From an uncultured Sphingomonas sp. (GTDB lineage Bacteria; Pseudomonadota; Alphaproteobacteria; Sphingomonadales; Sphingomonadaceae), in NCBI RefSeq assembly GCF_913776855.1, contig NZ_CAJYQD010000029.1:1-44453 (forward strand): a DNA stretch of 44,453 nucleotides, written 5' to 3'. Both the position numbers and the translations under genes were made by a program. The notes beneath the pieces are model-generated. The model ran no database searches. It worked only from the letters and a program-made list of their open reading frames with translations, and had not been told where the DNA came from. Position 1 is the stretch's first letter; each line of letters opens with the position of its first letter. Below, piece after piece: positions 33,403 to 41,547 of this stretch.

Positions 33403-34688
33403 TGCTCCTCGCCCTCGCCATCTTCGTCGTCACGATCGCGCTGGTCATCTGGCAGCCCCGAGGCCTTGGCATCGGGTGGAGCGCCATGGGCGGCGCGGCC
33501 GTGGCGCTGCTCGTCGGAGTGGTCTCGCTCTCCGACGTGCCGGTGGTGTGGGGCATCGTCTGGAATGCGACCGCGACGTTCGTCGCGATCATCATCGTCA
33601 GCCTGCTGCTGGACGAGGCCGGCTTCTTTGAATGGGCGGCGCTGCACGTCGCCCGATGGGGCGGCGGGCACGGTCGACGACTGTTCGTCCTGATCGTCCT
33701 TCTCGGCGCAGCCGTGTCGGCGCTGTTCGCCAACGACGGCGCGGCGCTGATCCTGACCCCGATCGTCATCGCGATGCTGCGGGCGCTGGGCTACCGCGAC
33801 AAGGCGACGCTGGCGTTCGTGATGGCGGCGGGCTTCGTGGCCGACACGGCCAGCCTGCCGCTGATCGTGTCCAACCTGGTCAACATCGTGTCGGCCGACT
33901 TCTTCCGCATCGGCTTCGCCGACTACGCCTCGGTGATGGTGCCGGTGGATCTCGCTTCTATCGCCGCGACGCTGGTCGCGCTCCTACTGTTCTTCCGCCG
34001 AGACGTGCCGACCGGCTTCGACGTCGCGCAGCTCGGCACCCCGGCCGACGCGATCCGTGATTCCGCCACGTTCAAGGCGGGCTGGGTGGTCCTCGCCGCT
34101 CTCCTGGCCGGCTTCTTTCTGCTCGAACCCATCGGCGTTCCAGTCAGCGCCGTTGCCGCTGCCGGCGCAGTTCTGCTGCTCGCCATCGCCGGGCGCGGTC
34201 ACGTCATCGAGACTCCCAAAGTCCTGCGTGGCGCACCGTGGCAGGTCGTGATCTTCTCGCTCGGGATGTATCTGGTCGTCTACGGCCTGCGGAACGCTGG
34301 CCTGACCGACCATCTCGCCGGTTTCCTCGACCGCACCGCCCAGAGCGGCGTCTGGGGCGCAGCGTTCGGCACCGGTATCATCGCTGCGCTGCTGTCGTCG
34401 GTGATGAACAACATGCCGACGGTTCTGGTCGGCGCCCTGTCGATCGACGCGACCCACGCCACGGGCACCGTCAAAGAAGTAATGGTCTACGCCAACGTGA
34501 TCGGCTGCGACCTCGGCCCCAAGATCACGCCGATCGGGTCACTCGCCACCCTCCTGTGGCTGCACGTTCTTGAGCAGAAGGGCATTCGGATCAGCTGGGG
34601 CTACTACTTCCGCGTCGGCGCGACGCTGACCGTCCCCGTGCTGCTGGTCACGCTCGCTGCACTGGCGATCCGGATCAACGCCGGATGA
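33402..34688 (+). CDS. arsB: ArsB arsenite efflux permease
   Basis: The protein has 428 residues with about 11-12 membrane helices, for example [60 protein letters not shown] and [15 protein letters not shown]. The motif [14 protein letters not shown] and the later [15 protein letters not shown] with [19 protein letters not shown] are characteristic of ArsB. It exports arsenite and antimonite using the proton gradient. Its start overlaps the arsC stop, and it ends 40 bases before arsH. Confidence 0.95.
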   Translation: MLLALAIFVVTIALVIWQPRGLGIGWSAMGGAAVALLVGVVSLSDVPVVWGIVWNATATFVAIIIVSLLLDEAGFFEWAALHVARWGGGHGRRLFVLIVLLGAAVSALFANDGAALILTPIVIAMLRALGYRDKATLAFVMAAGFVADTASLPLIVSNLVNIVSADFFRIGFADYASVMVPVDLASIAATLVALLLFFRRDVPTGFDVAQLGTPADAIRDSATFKAGWVVLAALLAGFFLLEPIGVPVSAVAAAGAVLLLAIAGRGHVIETPKVLRGAPWQVVIFSLGMYLVVYGLRNAGLTDHLAGFLDRTAQSGVWGAAFGTGIIAALLSSVMNNMPTVLVGALSIDATHATGTVKEVMVYANVIGCDLGPKITPIGSLATLLWLHVLEQKGIRISWGYYFRVGATLTVPVLLVTLAALAIRINAG

Positions 34689-34728
34689 GCTGCGGAAACC
34701 CTTTGAACCCCACCGGAAACTTCTTCTG

Positions 34729-35481
34729 ATGCCCCTCCGCACCCTCACTGACACCGACCACCTGCCGGCGCTCGACCGCCGCTACGCGCTCGACCGGCCT
34801 GCCGTGGGGATGGGCGAGGGCGATCCGCCCCCGCGGATCCTGCTGCTCTACGGATCCCTGCGGGAACGGTCCTACTCCCGGTTGTGCGTCGAGGAGGCGG
34901 CTCGCCTGCTGCGCTTCTTCGGCGCGGAGACACGCATCTTCGACCCGTCGACCCTGCCGCTGCCCGACCAAGTCGCCGGTGACGACCATCCGGCCGTCCA
35001 AGAGCTGCGCGAGCTGTCGATGTGGTCGGAGGGGCAGGTGTGGTGCAGCCCGGAGCGGCACGGCCAGATCACCGGTATCATGAAGCTGCAGATCGACCAC
35101 CTGCCGCTGTCGATGGGCGGGATGCGGCCGACGCAAGGCCGTACCCTTGCCGTCATGCAGGTGTCAGCCGGGTCGCAGTCGTTCAACAGCGTGAACACCT
35201 TGCGTGTCCTCGGCCGATGGATGCGGATGGTCACGATCCCGAACCAGTCCAGCGTCGCCAAGGCGTTCGAGGAGTTCGACGACGCTGGCCGCATGAAGCC
35301 GTCCAGCTACTACGACCGTATCGTCGACGTGATGGAGGAGCTGGTCCGTTTCACCGTCCTGCTGCGCCCTCATACCGCCCAACTGGTCGACCGGTATTCG
35401 GAGCGGAAGGACGCCGGCGTGCCGATTGATGCGGCAACTGACCTGTCAAGCATCGCTATCGCTCCGCAGCGATCAACATGA
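34729..35481 (+). CDS. arsH: ArsH NADPH-dependent FMN reductase
   Basis: The protein has 250 residues with the flavodoxin-like fold: [25 protein letters not shown] binds FMN phosphate, then [35 protein letters not shown] and [23 protein letters not shown]. ArsH oxidises trivalent organoarsenicals and reduces quinones or metals. It completes an arsR-arsC-arsB-arsH set. No terminator was recognised after it; repeat copy C follows 47 bases later. Confidence 0.95.
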   Translation: MPLRTLTDTDHLPALDRRYALDRPAVGMGEGDPPPRILLLYGSLRERSYSRLCVEEAARLLRFFGAETRIFDPSTLPLPDQVAGDDHPAVQELRELSMWSEGQVWCSPERHGQITGIMKLQIDHLPLSMGGMRPTQGRTLAVMQVSAGSQSFNSVNTLRVLGRWMRMVTIPNQSSVAKAFEEFDDAGRMKPSSYYDRIVDVMEELVRFTVLLRPHTAQLVDRYSERKDAGVPIDAATDLSSIAIAPQRST

Positions 35482-35527
35482 CCGCTGATTGCTGAGCTGT
35501 TAGCGCGGGTAGCTTTCAGCGCAATGC

Positions 35528-35587
35528 GGGTACCAACGGTCTTAGAACTGCCAGCTTTGCGTTGCTGAGGCGGAGGGTTTCTCCGCC
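35528..35587 (+). repeat. dispersed hairpin repeat, copy C
   Basis: GGGTACC is at 35528-35534. The hairpin GGCGGAG/CTCCGCC is at 35569-35575 and 35581-35587 with loop GGTTT. TTTGCG stands seven bases before the hairpin. The box-to-hairpin distance is 41 bases, as in copy D. It lies between arsH and the small membrane protein gene. Confidence 0.75.
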
Positions 35588-35638
35588 GTAGTGTTTCGGC
35601 TTACCCTCTCAGCGTGCCGATCATTCCGAGGTCCTGTC

Positions 35639-35815
35639 ATGCGGCTATTAGTCACGGGTGTCCTAACTGCCGTCTTCCTTATCGCTGGGGTCAAGGCTTT
35701 GGCCGCGGCTGGAATAGAGGTGCCGGCGGGGTGGCCAACCGCTCTAGTTGCTGGCGTATGCGGCGCCCTCAGCTATTGGTTCGCTCATACATTCCCTGCC
35801 CGTCGCCCAAGATAG
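35639..35815 (+). CDS. small membrane protein, function unknown
   Basis: The protein has 58 residues from the ATG at 35639, preceded by CGAGG at a good distance. Two hydrophobic stretches, LLVTGVLTAVFLIAGVKALAA and WPTALVAGVCGALSYWFAH, suggest two membrane passes with a basic C terminus (PARRPR). No family is recognised. It is bounded by repeat copy C and a degenerate hairpin at 35859. Confidence 0.6.
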   Translation: MRLLVTGVLTAVFLIAGVKALAAAGIEVPAGWPTALVAGVCGALSYWFAHTFPARRPR

Positions 35816-35858
35816 TCCGCAAAATGTGTTGCACGAAGCGTCCGGTTTTGCAGGGCGC

Positions 35859-35876
35859 GGCGGAGGCATCACCGCC
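35859..35876 (+). repeat. degenerate copy of the dispersed hairpin repeat
   Basis: GGCGG and CCGCC are inverted around AGGCATCA, keeping the GGCGGAGG start of the family. No GGGTACC box was found before it. It lies between the small membrane protein gene and the convergent lipoprotein gene. Confidence 0.4.
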
Positions 35877-35909
35877 TAACGAATGTCTGGAAGCGGTGGA
35901 AGCTGCCTT

Positions 35910-36449
35910 TCAGCCTGCACCGAGAACGATGTCAGCGATCGCTCCGCCAATCCCTTTAAGGCGCCCATCCCAAGTAATGGTCTTGCGGCCGAACGGCGTA
36001 ACGATGCTCATGACGTGCCGCGAAATACCAACACCCGTTGCTTCGGTTGTCAGCGCGCTCTCGCTGTACAAGCGGGCATCTGCGATCAACTGGTCAAGTC
36101 TTTGCGAATCTGACGCAGTCAACGACCTGCTCTTGTTCGATTCTAGTTTGCGCTCCACCGGCAGAAGGCCGCCTGGACCAATTTCAGATACTTGACTCCA
36201 CTGCCAATTTCCCGCCTCATCCTTCCAGGCAATGGTACTGGCTTCCGCATAGATATGGTGGACGGCCACGCTGTCCACAAAGATCGCGGTTGCTCCAATG
36301 TGCTTGGGCGCATCATAGCGGTCCCGCAACGCAAAACTGCGAGCGATCTCAGTTGAGATCGGAGGCGAAAAGTCCGTGTTTAGGGGGACATTTCCACCGG
36401 CGCAGGCAGTCAAAGCAATCGTGAGGGCGAGGGTGAGGGGCAGCTTCAT
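35910..36449 (-). CDS. putative lipoprotein, function unknown
   Basis: The protein has 179 residues from the ATG at 36449; the upstream in-frame extension has no signal peptide. A lipoprotein signal is visible (MKLPLTLALTIALTACAGG, lipobox LTAC). The mature protein has ATAIFVDSVAVHHIYAEA and a C-terminal VMSIVTPFGRKTITWDGRLKGIGGAIADIVLGAG segment. No family is recognised. It lies between a degenerate repeat and repeat copy D. Confidence 0.7.
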   Translation of the reverse strand: MKLPLTLALTIALTACAGGNVPLNTDFSPPISTEIARSFALRDRYDAPKHIGATAIFVDSVAVHHIYAEASTIAWKDEAGNWQWSQVSEIGPGGLLPVERKLESNKSRSLTASDSQRLDQLIADARLYSESALTTEATGVGISRHVMSIVTPFGRKTITWDGRLKGIGGAIADIVLGAG

Positions 36450-36523
36450 TCCCCTTTGTCGCACATCATCGCTTCGTCCGCTATTTAGGTGAAAGCTGCT
36501 GAGGGTATCAATCACGAGAACGC

Positions 36524-36583
36524 GGGTACCGTCAGGGCCAAACGCCCCGTATTTCCGCGCGCAAGGCGGAGGGGGTCTCCGCC
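36524..36583 (+). repeat. dispersed hairpin repeat, copy D
   Basis: GGGTACC is at 36524-36530. The hairpin GGCGGAG/CTCCGCC is at 36565-36571 and 36577-36583 with loop GGGGT. TTTCCG stands seven bases before it. It closes the cargo zone on the right, before the phage-derived block. Confidence 0.75.
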
Positions 36584-36662
36584 GTAAAAGTAGCCGCTAG
36601 GTAAAGCGCCGCGCGTATACGATATTGAAATTGTCACAAACTTGGATCATAACGGTATCGTA

Positions 36663-36833
36663 ATGGATGCCAAAGATTCAGCAGCCGCCTATCGCAATCA
36701 TGCCGCGCGCGAGCTTCGTTTGGCCAGTGCTTCGGTTATGCCAGAGCATCGTGAACTTCATATCCGTGCGGCGGAAAAGTGGGCTGAACTAGCGGCTCGC
36801 GCGGAGTCCATAAATTCTTCGAAGGGAGATTAA
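36663..36833 (+). CDS. small charged protein, function unknown
   Basis: The protein has 56 residues from the ATG at 36663; a TTG seven codons upstream is possible. The sequence is helical (AAAYRNHAARELRLASASV, HRELHIRAAEKWAELAARAE) and resembles short sphingomonad proteins of the pattern YR-x-x-A...RE-x-H-x-x-A-A-E-x-W. No function is known. It has no obvious operon partner. Confidence 0.55.
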   Translation: MDAKDSAAAYRNHAARELRLASASVMPEHRELHIRAAEKWAELAARAESINSSKGD

Positions 36834-36975
36834 TGGGAGGTTCCTATCTCGAGCTAATGTACCTTCTGTTAGATTTGGCGGGCGGCTAAAGGACACCATT
36901 GGTCAGAAACTTCTCGAAGTAGCGGCACCTGTTTCTATATCGTGGAAGGCGCTGACGCCGGGAGGAAAGCACACG

Positions 36976-37356
36976 GTGGGCGCGGTCAGCAGCAGAAAAG
37001 ATCAGGCGCTGGCGTACATCTCCGCTTATATCGTGCGGGAAGGGCGCAGCCCTTCGATGCGCGAGATCGCGATCTCGCTATCGGTCAGCGACACTCGCGC
37101 GAAGGCGCTGGTGAAAAAGCTCGCGGCCGAGAAGATGATCGATCGCGCACCTGGTGCGCAACGGGCGATCACTGTTCCGGGGCTGATGGATCGCCATCTG
37201 ATCGAGCGGATGCGCGGCATGGGCATGAAGATCGACAACGATTTCGTCTGTCCGCCCGACGTCCTGCCGTTACCACAAGGGAATCTGTCGCTGGTGGCGA
37301 TCCTCGATCATATCCCCGATCCTGAAGGGGATCACCATGGCCGGAATTCCGACTAG
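36976..37356 (+). CDS. LexA-type winged-helix DNA-binding protein
   Basis: The protein has 126 residues from a GTG preceded by GGAGG at a good distance. Residues 8-65 resemble the LexA DNA-binding domain (ALAYISAYIVREGRSPSMREIAISLSVSDTRAKALVKKL). There is no peptidase domain, so it is a stand-alone regulator. The gene overlaps the next by 20 bases. It begins the phage-derived block and is probably its early regulator. Confidence 0.65.
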   Translation: MGAVSSRKDQALAYISAYIVREGRSPSMREIAISLSVSDTRAKALVKKLAAEKMIDRAPGAQRAITVPGLMDRHLIERMRGMGMKIDNDFVCPPDVLPLPQGNLSLVAILDHIPDPEGDHHGRNSD

Positions 37357-37960
37357 CGCCGCAGCAGGCAGACCTGCGGCCAACACCGACGATTACGAGC
37401 GGCAGCGGTTCGCGCACCTAGTGCTGGGCGCGCCTCGGCCTAAGCCTGGACGCAATAAGGCGCGCAAGGGAAAGGCGCCGACGATCGTTCGCCTGGCGCC
37501 CGGCATCGAGGAGCAAGTCGCGCAACGCGAGCGCTGGTCGCACAAGGCGTTCGGCACACCGCAGACGCATGATTTCGCGGCGGCCGAGCGTCGACGGGAG
37601 GGATCGCTCGCCCGCCTCGTCGCAACGGGCGCGCTCGACGTTCACCAGCTGGCGGCCGCCCAGGAGATCGCGACGGCGCACGAAGCGATCACGGCTGACG
37701 TTGCGGTCCGCACCGCCAAGCTGGAGCCGCGCGGCAGTGGCGGCGGGCCGAATGCCGCGTCGGCCGAGCGCATCGGCGCCGTGCTTCGCGAGCAGGCGTA
37801 CACGCGGTGGCGCGCCGCGATCGGCGCCGACGGCGCCATGCTCCTCGCGATCATCGTCGACGACATGGGGCTGGTCGAAGCGGCCCGGCGCTGGCGGAAG
37901 TCGAACCGCCGGACGAAAGCCATTTTGATCCGCGCGCTGGACGGGTGGAAACGGGTCTGA
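37337..37960 (+). CDS. phage-type protein, function unknown
   Basis: The protein has 207 residues from the ATG at 37337, preceded by GAAGGGG. It is highly charged and helical. LARLVATGALDVHQLAAAQEIATAHEAI suggests a scaffold or DNA-binding role, and the C terminus GAMLLAIIVDDMGLVEAARRWRKSNRRTK looks like a helix-turn-helix. Similar proteins occur in alphaproteobacterial prophages. No function is assigned. Confidence 0.6.
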   Translation: MAGIPTSAAAGRPAANTDDYERQRFAHLVLGAPRPKPGRNKARKGKAPTIVRLAPGIEEQVAQRERWSHKAFGTPQTHDFAAAERRREGSLARLVATGALDVHQLAAAQEIATAHEAITADVAVRTAKLEPRGSGGGPNAASAERIGAVLREQAYTRWRAAIGADGAMLLAIIVDDMGLVEAARRWRKSNRRTKAILIRALDGWKRV

Positions 37961-38047
37961 CCCGTTACCTTTGGGGAACTTCCCACAAGGTCACCTGCGA
38001 AAACGGTCACGTAACTGGCAATTCCGACCCCGCGATAGCTGCGCCCG

Positions 38048-38086
38048 GCGCCCGCCGACCTCCCCCCTGGGATCGGCGGGCGCTTT
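38048..38086 (+). terminator. hairpin with short T run
   Basis: GCGCCCGCCGA (38048-38058) pairs perfectly with 38073-38083 over 11 bp, with a 14-base loop and TTT behind it. It follows the gene ending at 37960 and immediately precedes the ribosome-binding site GAGGAGG of the next gene. It could be a terminator for the first gene or a structure limiting expression of the second. Confidence 0.6.
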
Positions 38087-38105
38087 GGCATGAGGAGGCT
38101 GATGC

Positions 38106-38369
38106 ATGGTCCACGACCACTCCCGCCAGCGTCGCCCCGTCCAGGCGCGCTCGAACGTGCCCGATCAGCTCGAACGCCTCTCGGATCGGTTCGACGTGCT
38201 GACCCACCGGGCGCGCCTGGGCGAGATGACACCGAAGCTCTTCGAGGAGCTGGAGACCGACGCGCAGGCGATCGCCGCCGATCTGGTTGCTATTTTCCGG
38301 GGCCGACAGGCCCGTCCCACGAACCCGCCGCTGTACGTCAGCGCCGATGGCACGAAGGCAGCATGGTGA
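38106..38369 (+). CDS. small phage-type protein, function unknown
   Basis: The protein has 87 residues from the ATG at 38106, with GAGGAGG just upstream. A helical middle (VPDQLERLSDRFDVLTHRARLGEMTPKLFEELETDAQAIAADLVAI) recalls short coiled-coil helper proteins. No family is recognised. Its stop shares a base with the next ATG (TGATG). Confidence 0.55.
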   Translation: MVHDHSRQRRPVQARSNVPDQLERLSDRFDVLTHRARLGEMTPKLFEELETDAQAIAADLVAIFRGRQARPTNPPLYVSADGTKAAW

Positions 38370-38569
38370 TGTCGATCCCCCGTCAACAGATCGAGCAGGT
38401 GCTGGATGCCGGCCATCCCGAGACCGCGCTGATCGGCGTGCCGGTCAGCCTACTGCGCGAGCTGTTCCGCGCGGCCGTTTCGACCGACGTCAATGTCGTG
38501 TCGCGCGGCGTGGGCCGTGTCATCGGGACCAACGCGGTGCTGTCCGTCGGAGGCCGGCATGTCGGATAA
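38369..38569 (+). CDS. small phage-type protein, function unknown
   Basis: The protein has 66 residues from the ATG at 38369, chosen because it shares a base with the previous stop (TGATG) and GAAGG lies ten bases upstream. An in-frame ATG two codons earlier is possible. The sequence RQQIEQVLDAGHPETALIGVPVSLLRELFRAAV is helical. No family is recognised. It overlaps the DUF3164 gene by 11 bases. Confidence 0.55.
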   Translation: MSIPRQQIEQVLDAGHPETALIGVPVSLLRELFRAAVSTDVNVVSRGVGRVIGTNAVLSVGGRHVG

Positions 38570-39278
38570 GCCGCATCCCGGTGCCGTCGAGGTAGGCGGC
38601 GAGCTGTACCTGCAAGATTGCAAGGGCAACCTGGTGCCGATCACCGCCATCAAGGCCGGCGACCTGCTGATCGACGAGCTGGTGCGCGGTATCATCCAGC
38701 GCGCCAAGGCGATGTCGGATCAGCTCGCCGCCTTCCGGGTCGAATCGTTCGCCCAGATCGGCGCGCTGCAGGCCCTGCTCGATCAGCAATACGGCGTGAC
38801 CGTGGGCGGCAAGAAGGGCAACATGACGCTGACCACCTTCGACGGGTGCCAGCAGCTGAAGGTGCAGGTCAGCGACCAGTACGACTTCGGCCCCGAGCTG
38901 CTCGCGGCCAAGGCGCTGATCGACGAATGCCTGACCGAGTGGGCAGGCGGCAGTCCGCCTGAGCTGCGCGCCATCGTCAACCGCGCCTTCAGCGTGGAGA
39001 AGGAAGGCCAGATCAACCGTGCCGGGCTGCTGATGCTGCTGCGCGTGGATAGCAAAGACCCGCGTTGGGGTCGCGCGATGGATGCCATCCGCGACAGTAT
39101 GCGTACCGTGGGATCGCGCGAGTACCTGCTCTACCGCGTGACGATCCGCCGTCGCGCGCCGCTGACGATCGAGCAGCAGCTCGTCTGGGGCGCGGTGGTG
39201 ATGTCCATCAAGTCCTGCGCTCCCAACGACGCCGGCGACGCGCTGGTGATGACGTGCGAGAGCGGGGCACGGTCCTGA
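38559..39278 (+). CDS. DUF3164 family (Mu-like phage) protein
   Basis: The protein has 239 residues from the ATG at 38559. It matches DUF3164 proteins, known in Mu-like phages near the transposition and Gam genes. Features are DLLIDELVRGIIQRAKAMSDQLAAFRVESF, a GGKKGNMTLTTFDGCQQLKVQVSD strand region, ALIDECLTEW and FSVEKEGQINRAGLLMLLR. The function is unknown. Its presence suggests that this block derives from a Mu-like phage or shares genes with one. Its stop shares a base with the next start (TGATG). Confidence 0.8.
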   Translation: MSDKPHPGAVEVGGELYLQDCKGNLVPITAIKAGDLLIDELVRGIIQRAKAMSDQLAAFRVESFAQIGALQALLDQQYGVTVGGKKGNMTLTTFDGCQQLKVQVSDQYDFGPELLAAKALIDECLTEWAGGSPPELRAIVNRAFSVEKEGQINRAGLLMLLRVDSKDPRWGRAMDAIRDSMRTVGSREYLLYRVTIRRRAPLTIEQQLVWGAVVMSIKSCAPNDAGDALVMTCESGARS

Positions 39279-39844
39279 TGGCGCAGCGTCGGCGACCCAT
39301 CAAAGGCATTGCCCGGTTTCGCCGGCTGCTGCGACGGATGCCGGATACGGCGCGCGCCGAGCTGGTCACCGAGCTGGATACGACCGGTCGACGCATTCTG
39401 CAGGCGATCATCGCCCGTTCGCCACGTCTGTCGGGCAAACTGCGCGCGGGATTGTCGCACAAGGTACTGCGGACCTCGCTGAAGCTGCAGATCGGCTTGA
39501 TCGGCACGCCGGCCGGGCGCGCCAAGCTGTTCTATGGGCGCATTCAGGATCTCGGCCGCGAGGCGCAGGTAGTCGATGTCGCCGGGAAACGTCTGCACCG
39601 ACGCCATCTTCCGGACCGGCAGCGCGCCGGCCGACTGTCCCATTCCCTGAAAGGAGCCGCCCCATGGCGAAAGTCCATATCGTCGTCTCGCGCACGAATG
39701 CGCGGGCCGACACGGGCAGCACGCTGCCGATCCCTGACGCCGTGCCAGTCCAGACGGCGACTATCACCAGTGCGGCCGCGTCGGCGGTTGGCCGTCCCAG
39801 CTGGCGAGTATGCTGGCGACCGATGGTTTCTCCATCCGCGATAG
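39278..39844 (+). CDS. HK97 gp10-like tail completion protein, damaged C terminus
   Basis: The protein reads 188 residues from the ATG at 39278, but only the first 105 or so look genuine: RFRRLLRRMPDTARAELVTELDTTGRRILQAIIARSPRLSGKLRAGL, ending with LFYGRIQDLGREAQVVDV. HK97 gp10 relatives are about 120-150 residues and end with an RPF-type motif that is absent here. In another frame, a TGA at 39648 is followed by AAAGGAG and the next ATG, suggesting that a different gene once ended there. I infer a deletion or frameshift joining two genes. Confidence 0.5.
   Translation: MAQRRRPIKGIARFRRLLRRMPDTARAELVTELDTTGRRILQAIIARSPRLSGKLRAGLSHKVLRTSLKLQIGLIGTPAGRAKLFYGRIQDLGREAQVVDVAGKRLHRRHLPDRQRAGRLSHSLKGAAPWRKSISSSRARMRGPTRAARCRSLTPCQSRRRLSPVRPRRRLAVPAGEYAGDRWFLHPR
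39664..39809 (+). pseudogene. 5' fragment of a phage structural gene
   Basis: The ATG at 39664 follows AAAGGAG and opens a frame beginning MAKVHIVVSRTNARADTG, then LTIPxxVPVQT-like text (STLPIPDAVPVQTATITSA). After about 40 residues the reading turns to shadow sequence, while the adjacent frame carries a hydrolase. It looks like the start of a virion gene cut by a deletion. Its original product is not known. Confidence 0.45.
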
Positions 39845-40691
39845 CTGGTTCGGTACGGCGGGCATGGCAAATCCGACTGCGATCGCGGCCTATGATCCCC
39901 GGCGCAGCGGGTTCACGGGGTGGGGCGGCGGCGAGGTGTCGCTGGGCGGGCCTTGTGTGGCGACGATCGGCTCCGGGATCGGATATTTCCAGCCTTCACG
40001 TCCGATCGACCGGGCATCGATCTTTGTACGTGTCAGCACCGGTGGTGGTCAGCTTCGGATCGCCAAGGCGAGCGAATCCTTCACGATCGGCACGGTCGGC
40101 GCCGAAGGCTTCACCCGGTCGGAAATCGTCTTCACGACCAAATCCGCCGATCCCATCCAGTACAGCTATATCAGCGGTGGCTATGTGTCGGTCGCGGGTA
40201 CGGTGGCATGGGACAGCGCCCTGCCGGGGATCGAGGTCGCCAATTTCTCGATCTATGGCACGACCAGCATCGTGCAGGGCAGCACCGCCAAACCGGCGTC
40301 GCCGCTGAACGCCCTTGGGAGCTATCAGCCTCACCTGACCTTCGTGAAGCTTGGGACGCACGACATCAACACGGGTGTCTCGCTGGCGGTGTGGGAAGCG
40401 AACATCCGCGCGATCGTCACCAAGGCCAAGCTGACCGGTAGCGTGGTGCTGATCTGGCCGTCGATCGGCGGTGCGTCCGGCAACTACGGGACGGACGCGG
40501 TGCGCATGATGTGGCGCGTTCGCGCGCTGCAGATCGCGCTGAATTCGGGCGCCATCTTCTTCGATGAAGAAGCGATGCTTGGCGGCCGGGTCGGGGCCAA
40601 TGCTTCGGGCGCTCTGCCCGACAATGTCCACGCCGCCGAGTGGGCGCAGCTGCTCGAGGCCGTTGCCCATCATCGCCTTGTGCGCTGGTGA
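39810..40691 (+). CDS. SGNH/GDSL-type hydrolase lacking its first block
   Basis: The open frame of 293 residues from the ATG at 39810 extends in frame backwards to GGWPSQLA, which in relatives follows the GDSIT nucleophile block. That first block is not present upstream, so the catalytic serine has been lost. Later blocks remain: KLGTHDIN (block III, with His in place of Asn of GTND) and PDNVHAAEWAQLLEAVA (block V with Asp-x-x-His). Such enzymes occur as phage tail or surface carbohydrate esterases. The gene is probably a non-functional relic. Confidence 0.65.
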   Translation: MLATDGFSIRDSWFGTAGMANPTAIAAYDPRRSGFTGWGGGEVSLGGPCVATIGSGIGYFQPSRPIDRASIFVRVSTGGGQLRIAKASESFTIGTVGAEGFTRSEIVFTTKSADPIQYSYISGGYVSVAGTVAWDSALPGIEVANFSIYGTTSIVQGSTAKPASPLNALGSYQPHLTFVKLGTHDINTGVSLAVWEANIRAIVTKAKLTGSVVLIWPSIGGASGNYGTDAVRMMWRVRALQIALNSGAIFFDEEAMLGGRVGANASGALPDNVHAAEWAQLLEAVAHHRLVRW

Positions 40692-40745
40692 TCGCTGACG
40701 TTTGAGGCCCAGTTCGCTTGGGTGCCGAAATCACGGGTACAGCGT

Positions 40746-40827
40746 GGGTACGACTGCCCCAACGCAACCGTGAAAACCCACGCATTTCCAAGGTTCTTTT
40801 TGAACCACGGCGGAGGGATTGTCCGCC
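40746..40827 (+). repeat. dispersed hairpin repeat, copy E (diverged)
   Basis: GGGTACG is at 40746-40752, with another GGGTAC at 40735. The hairpin GGCGGA/TCCGCC is at 40809-40814 and 40822-40827, with one mismatch next to the loop. The spacing of about 62 bases matches copies A and B. It lies in the 319-base gap (40692-41010) after the hydrolase relic; I see no gene in that gap. Confidence 0.55.
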
Positions 40828-41010
40828 CGTTGCTCGAACCGCCAGCAGCGATCCGGGGAGCGGAGCTGCCGGCGAGCGGTCAGTTGCGGCGGACAACTGT
40901 GTAGCTGATACCCGACATCGACCGCACGACCGATCTCTACGTAACAGCCCGATACTTCAAGGAAAAATGCTTCGCGGTCGGACTCCCGGATGAGTTTCCA
41001 GCCTTCTGTC

Positions 41011-41265
41011 CTACCCGTCTACCGTTGCAACCATAGCCGGAGATTTTCCCGCAAATATCACTAATCGGTAGAGCGTCAGTCCCGCAGCGTTCTTGGCCTC
41101 GATATGCCAGTCCTCGTCCTTCCAGATCGACTCTGGAGCGTCTTTTAAGAGCTGTCCGGCGAACTCGCTGAGTTCCGTACGAAGGTGACCCACATCTGGC
41201 AGGTCGACCTCGATTTGTTCGACGGTGTCGCGTCGCTGACAAAGCCCGATGCGGTATTTTGGCAT
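41011..41265 (-). CDS. DUF6894 family small protein
   Basis: The protein has 84 residues from the ATG at 41265, preceded by GGAGAG. The pattern is typical of DUF6894: PKYRIGL at the start, VDLPDVGHLRTELSEFAGQLL, a W near the middle (DEDWHIEAKNAAGLTLYRLVIFA). The family is common in alphaproteobacteria such as sphingomonads and rhizobia and has no known function. It stands alone, divergent from the second integrase. Confidence 0.7.
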   Translation of the reverse strand: MPKYRIGLCQRRDTVEQIEVDLPDVGHLRTELSEFAGQLLKDAPESIWKDEDWHIEAKNAAGLTLYRLVIFAGKSPAMVATVDG

Positions 41266-41360
41266 TGCAGCTCTCCCAACCGATGCTTGCCGGTCCTCAA
41301 CCGACCGCGGCGCTACAACGATCCGAAGAAAAACAATGATTTAGTTGAACAGTCCTTCTA

Positions 41361-41406
41361 ATCCGCCGGCAGTGTGAGCAAGGGAGTGCGAGCGCTGCCG
41401 GCGGAT
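41361..41406. repeat. 12-bp perfect inverted repeat upstream of the second integrase
   Basis: ATCCGCCGGCAG (41361-41372) and CTGCCGGCGGAT (41395-41406) are perfect inverses separated by 22 bases. The dyad sits about 140 bases before the integrase start, in a 282-base gap without a gene. It may be a binding site for the integrase or a regulator, or a terminator without T run. Confidence 0.6.
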
Positions 41407-41547
41407 GACCCCCTGTAGGACAACCCGGTAAGTGCCTCCGGTCGTCATGGGTCACCGGCAATGTGCGCGGTATGCAGTAGCCACGCAAGCACATCGGTAC
41501 CGCCCCTCTCGAACGTGCGGTTTCGTGCTTTCAGATAGGAAATTAGA

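Noticed and set aside
30831..36583. Integron attC sites as explanation for the cargo hairpins
   Set aside because: I found no consistent GTTRRRY/RYYYAAC core pair at the hairpins and no integron-type integrase; the units also flank whole operons and genes in both directions.
36942..37325. Alternative open frame over the LexA-type gene
   Set aside because: The frame starting at 36976 has GGAGG before it and a clear winged-helix pattern; the other frame has neither.
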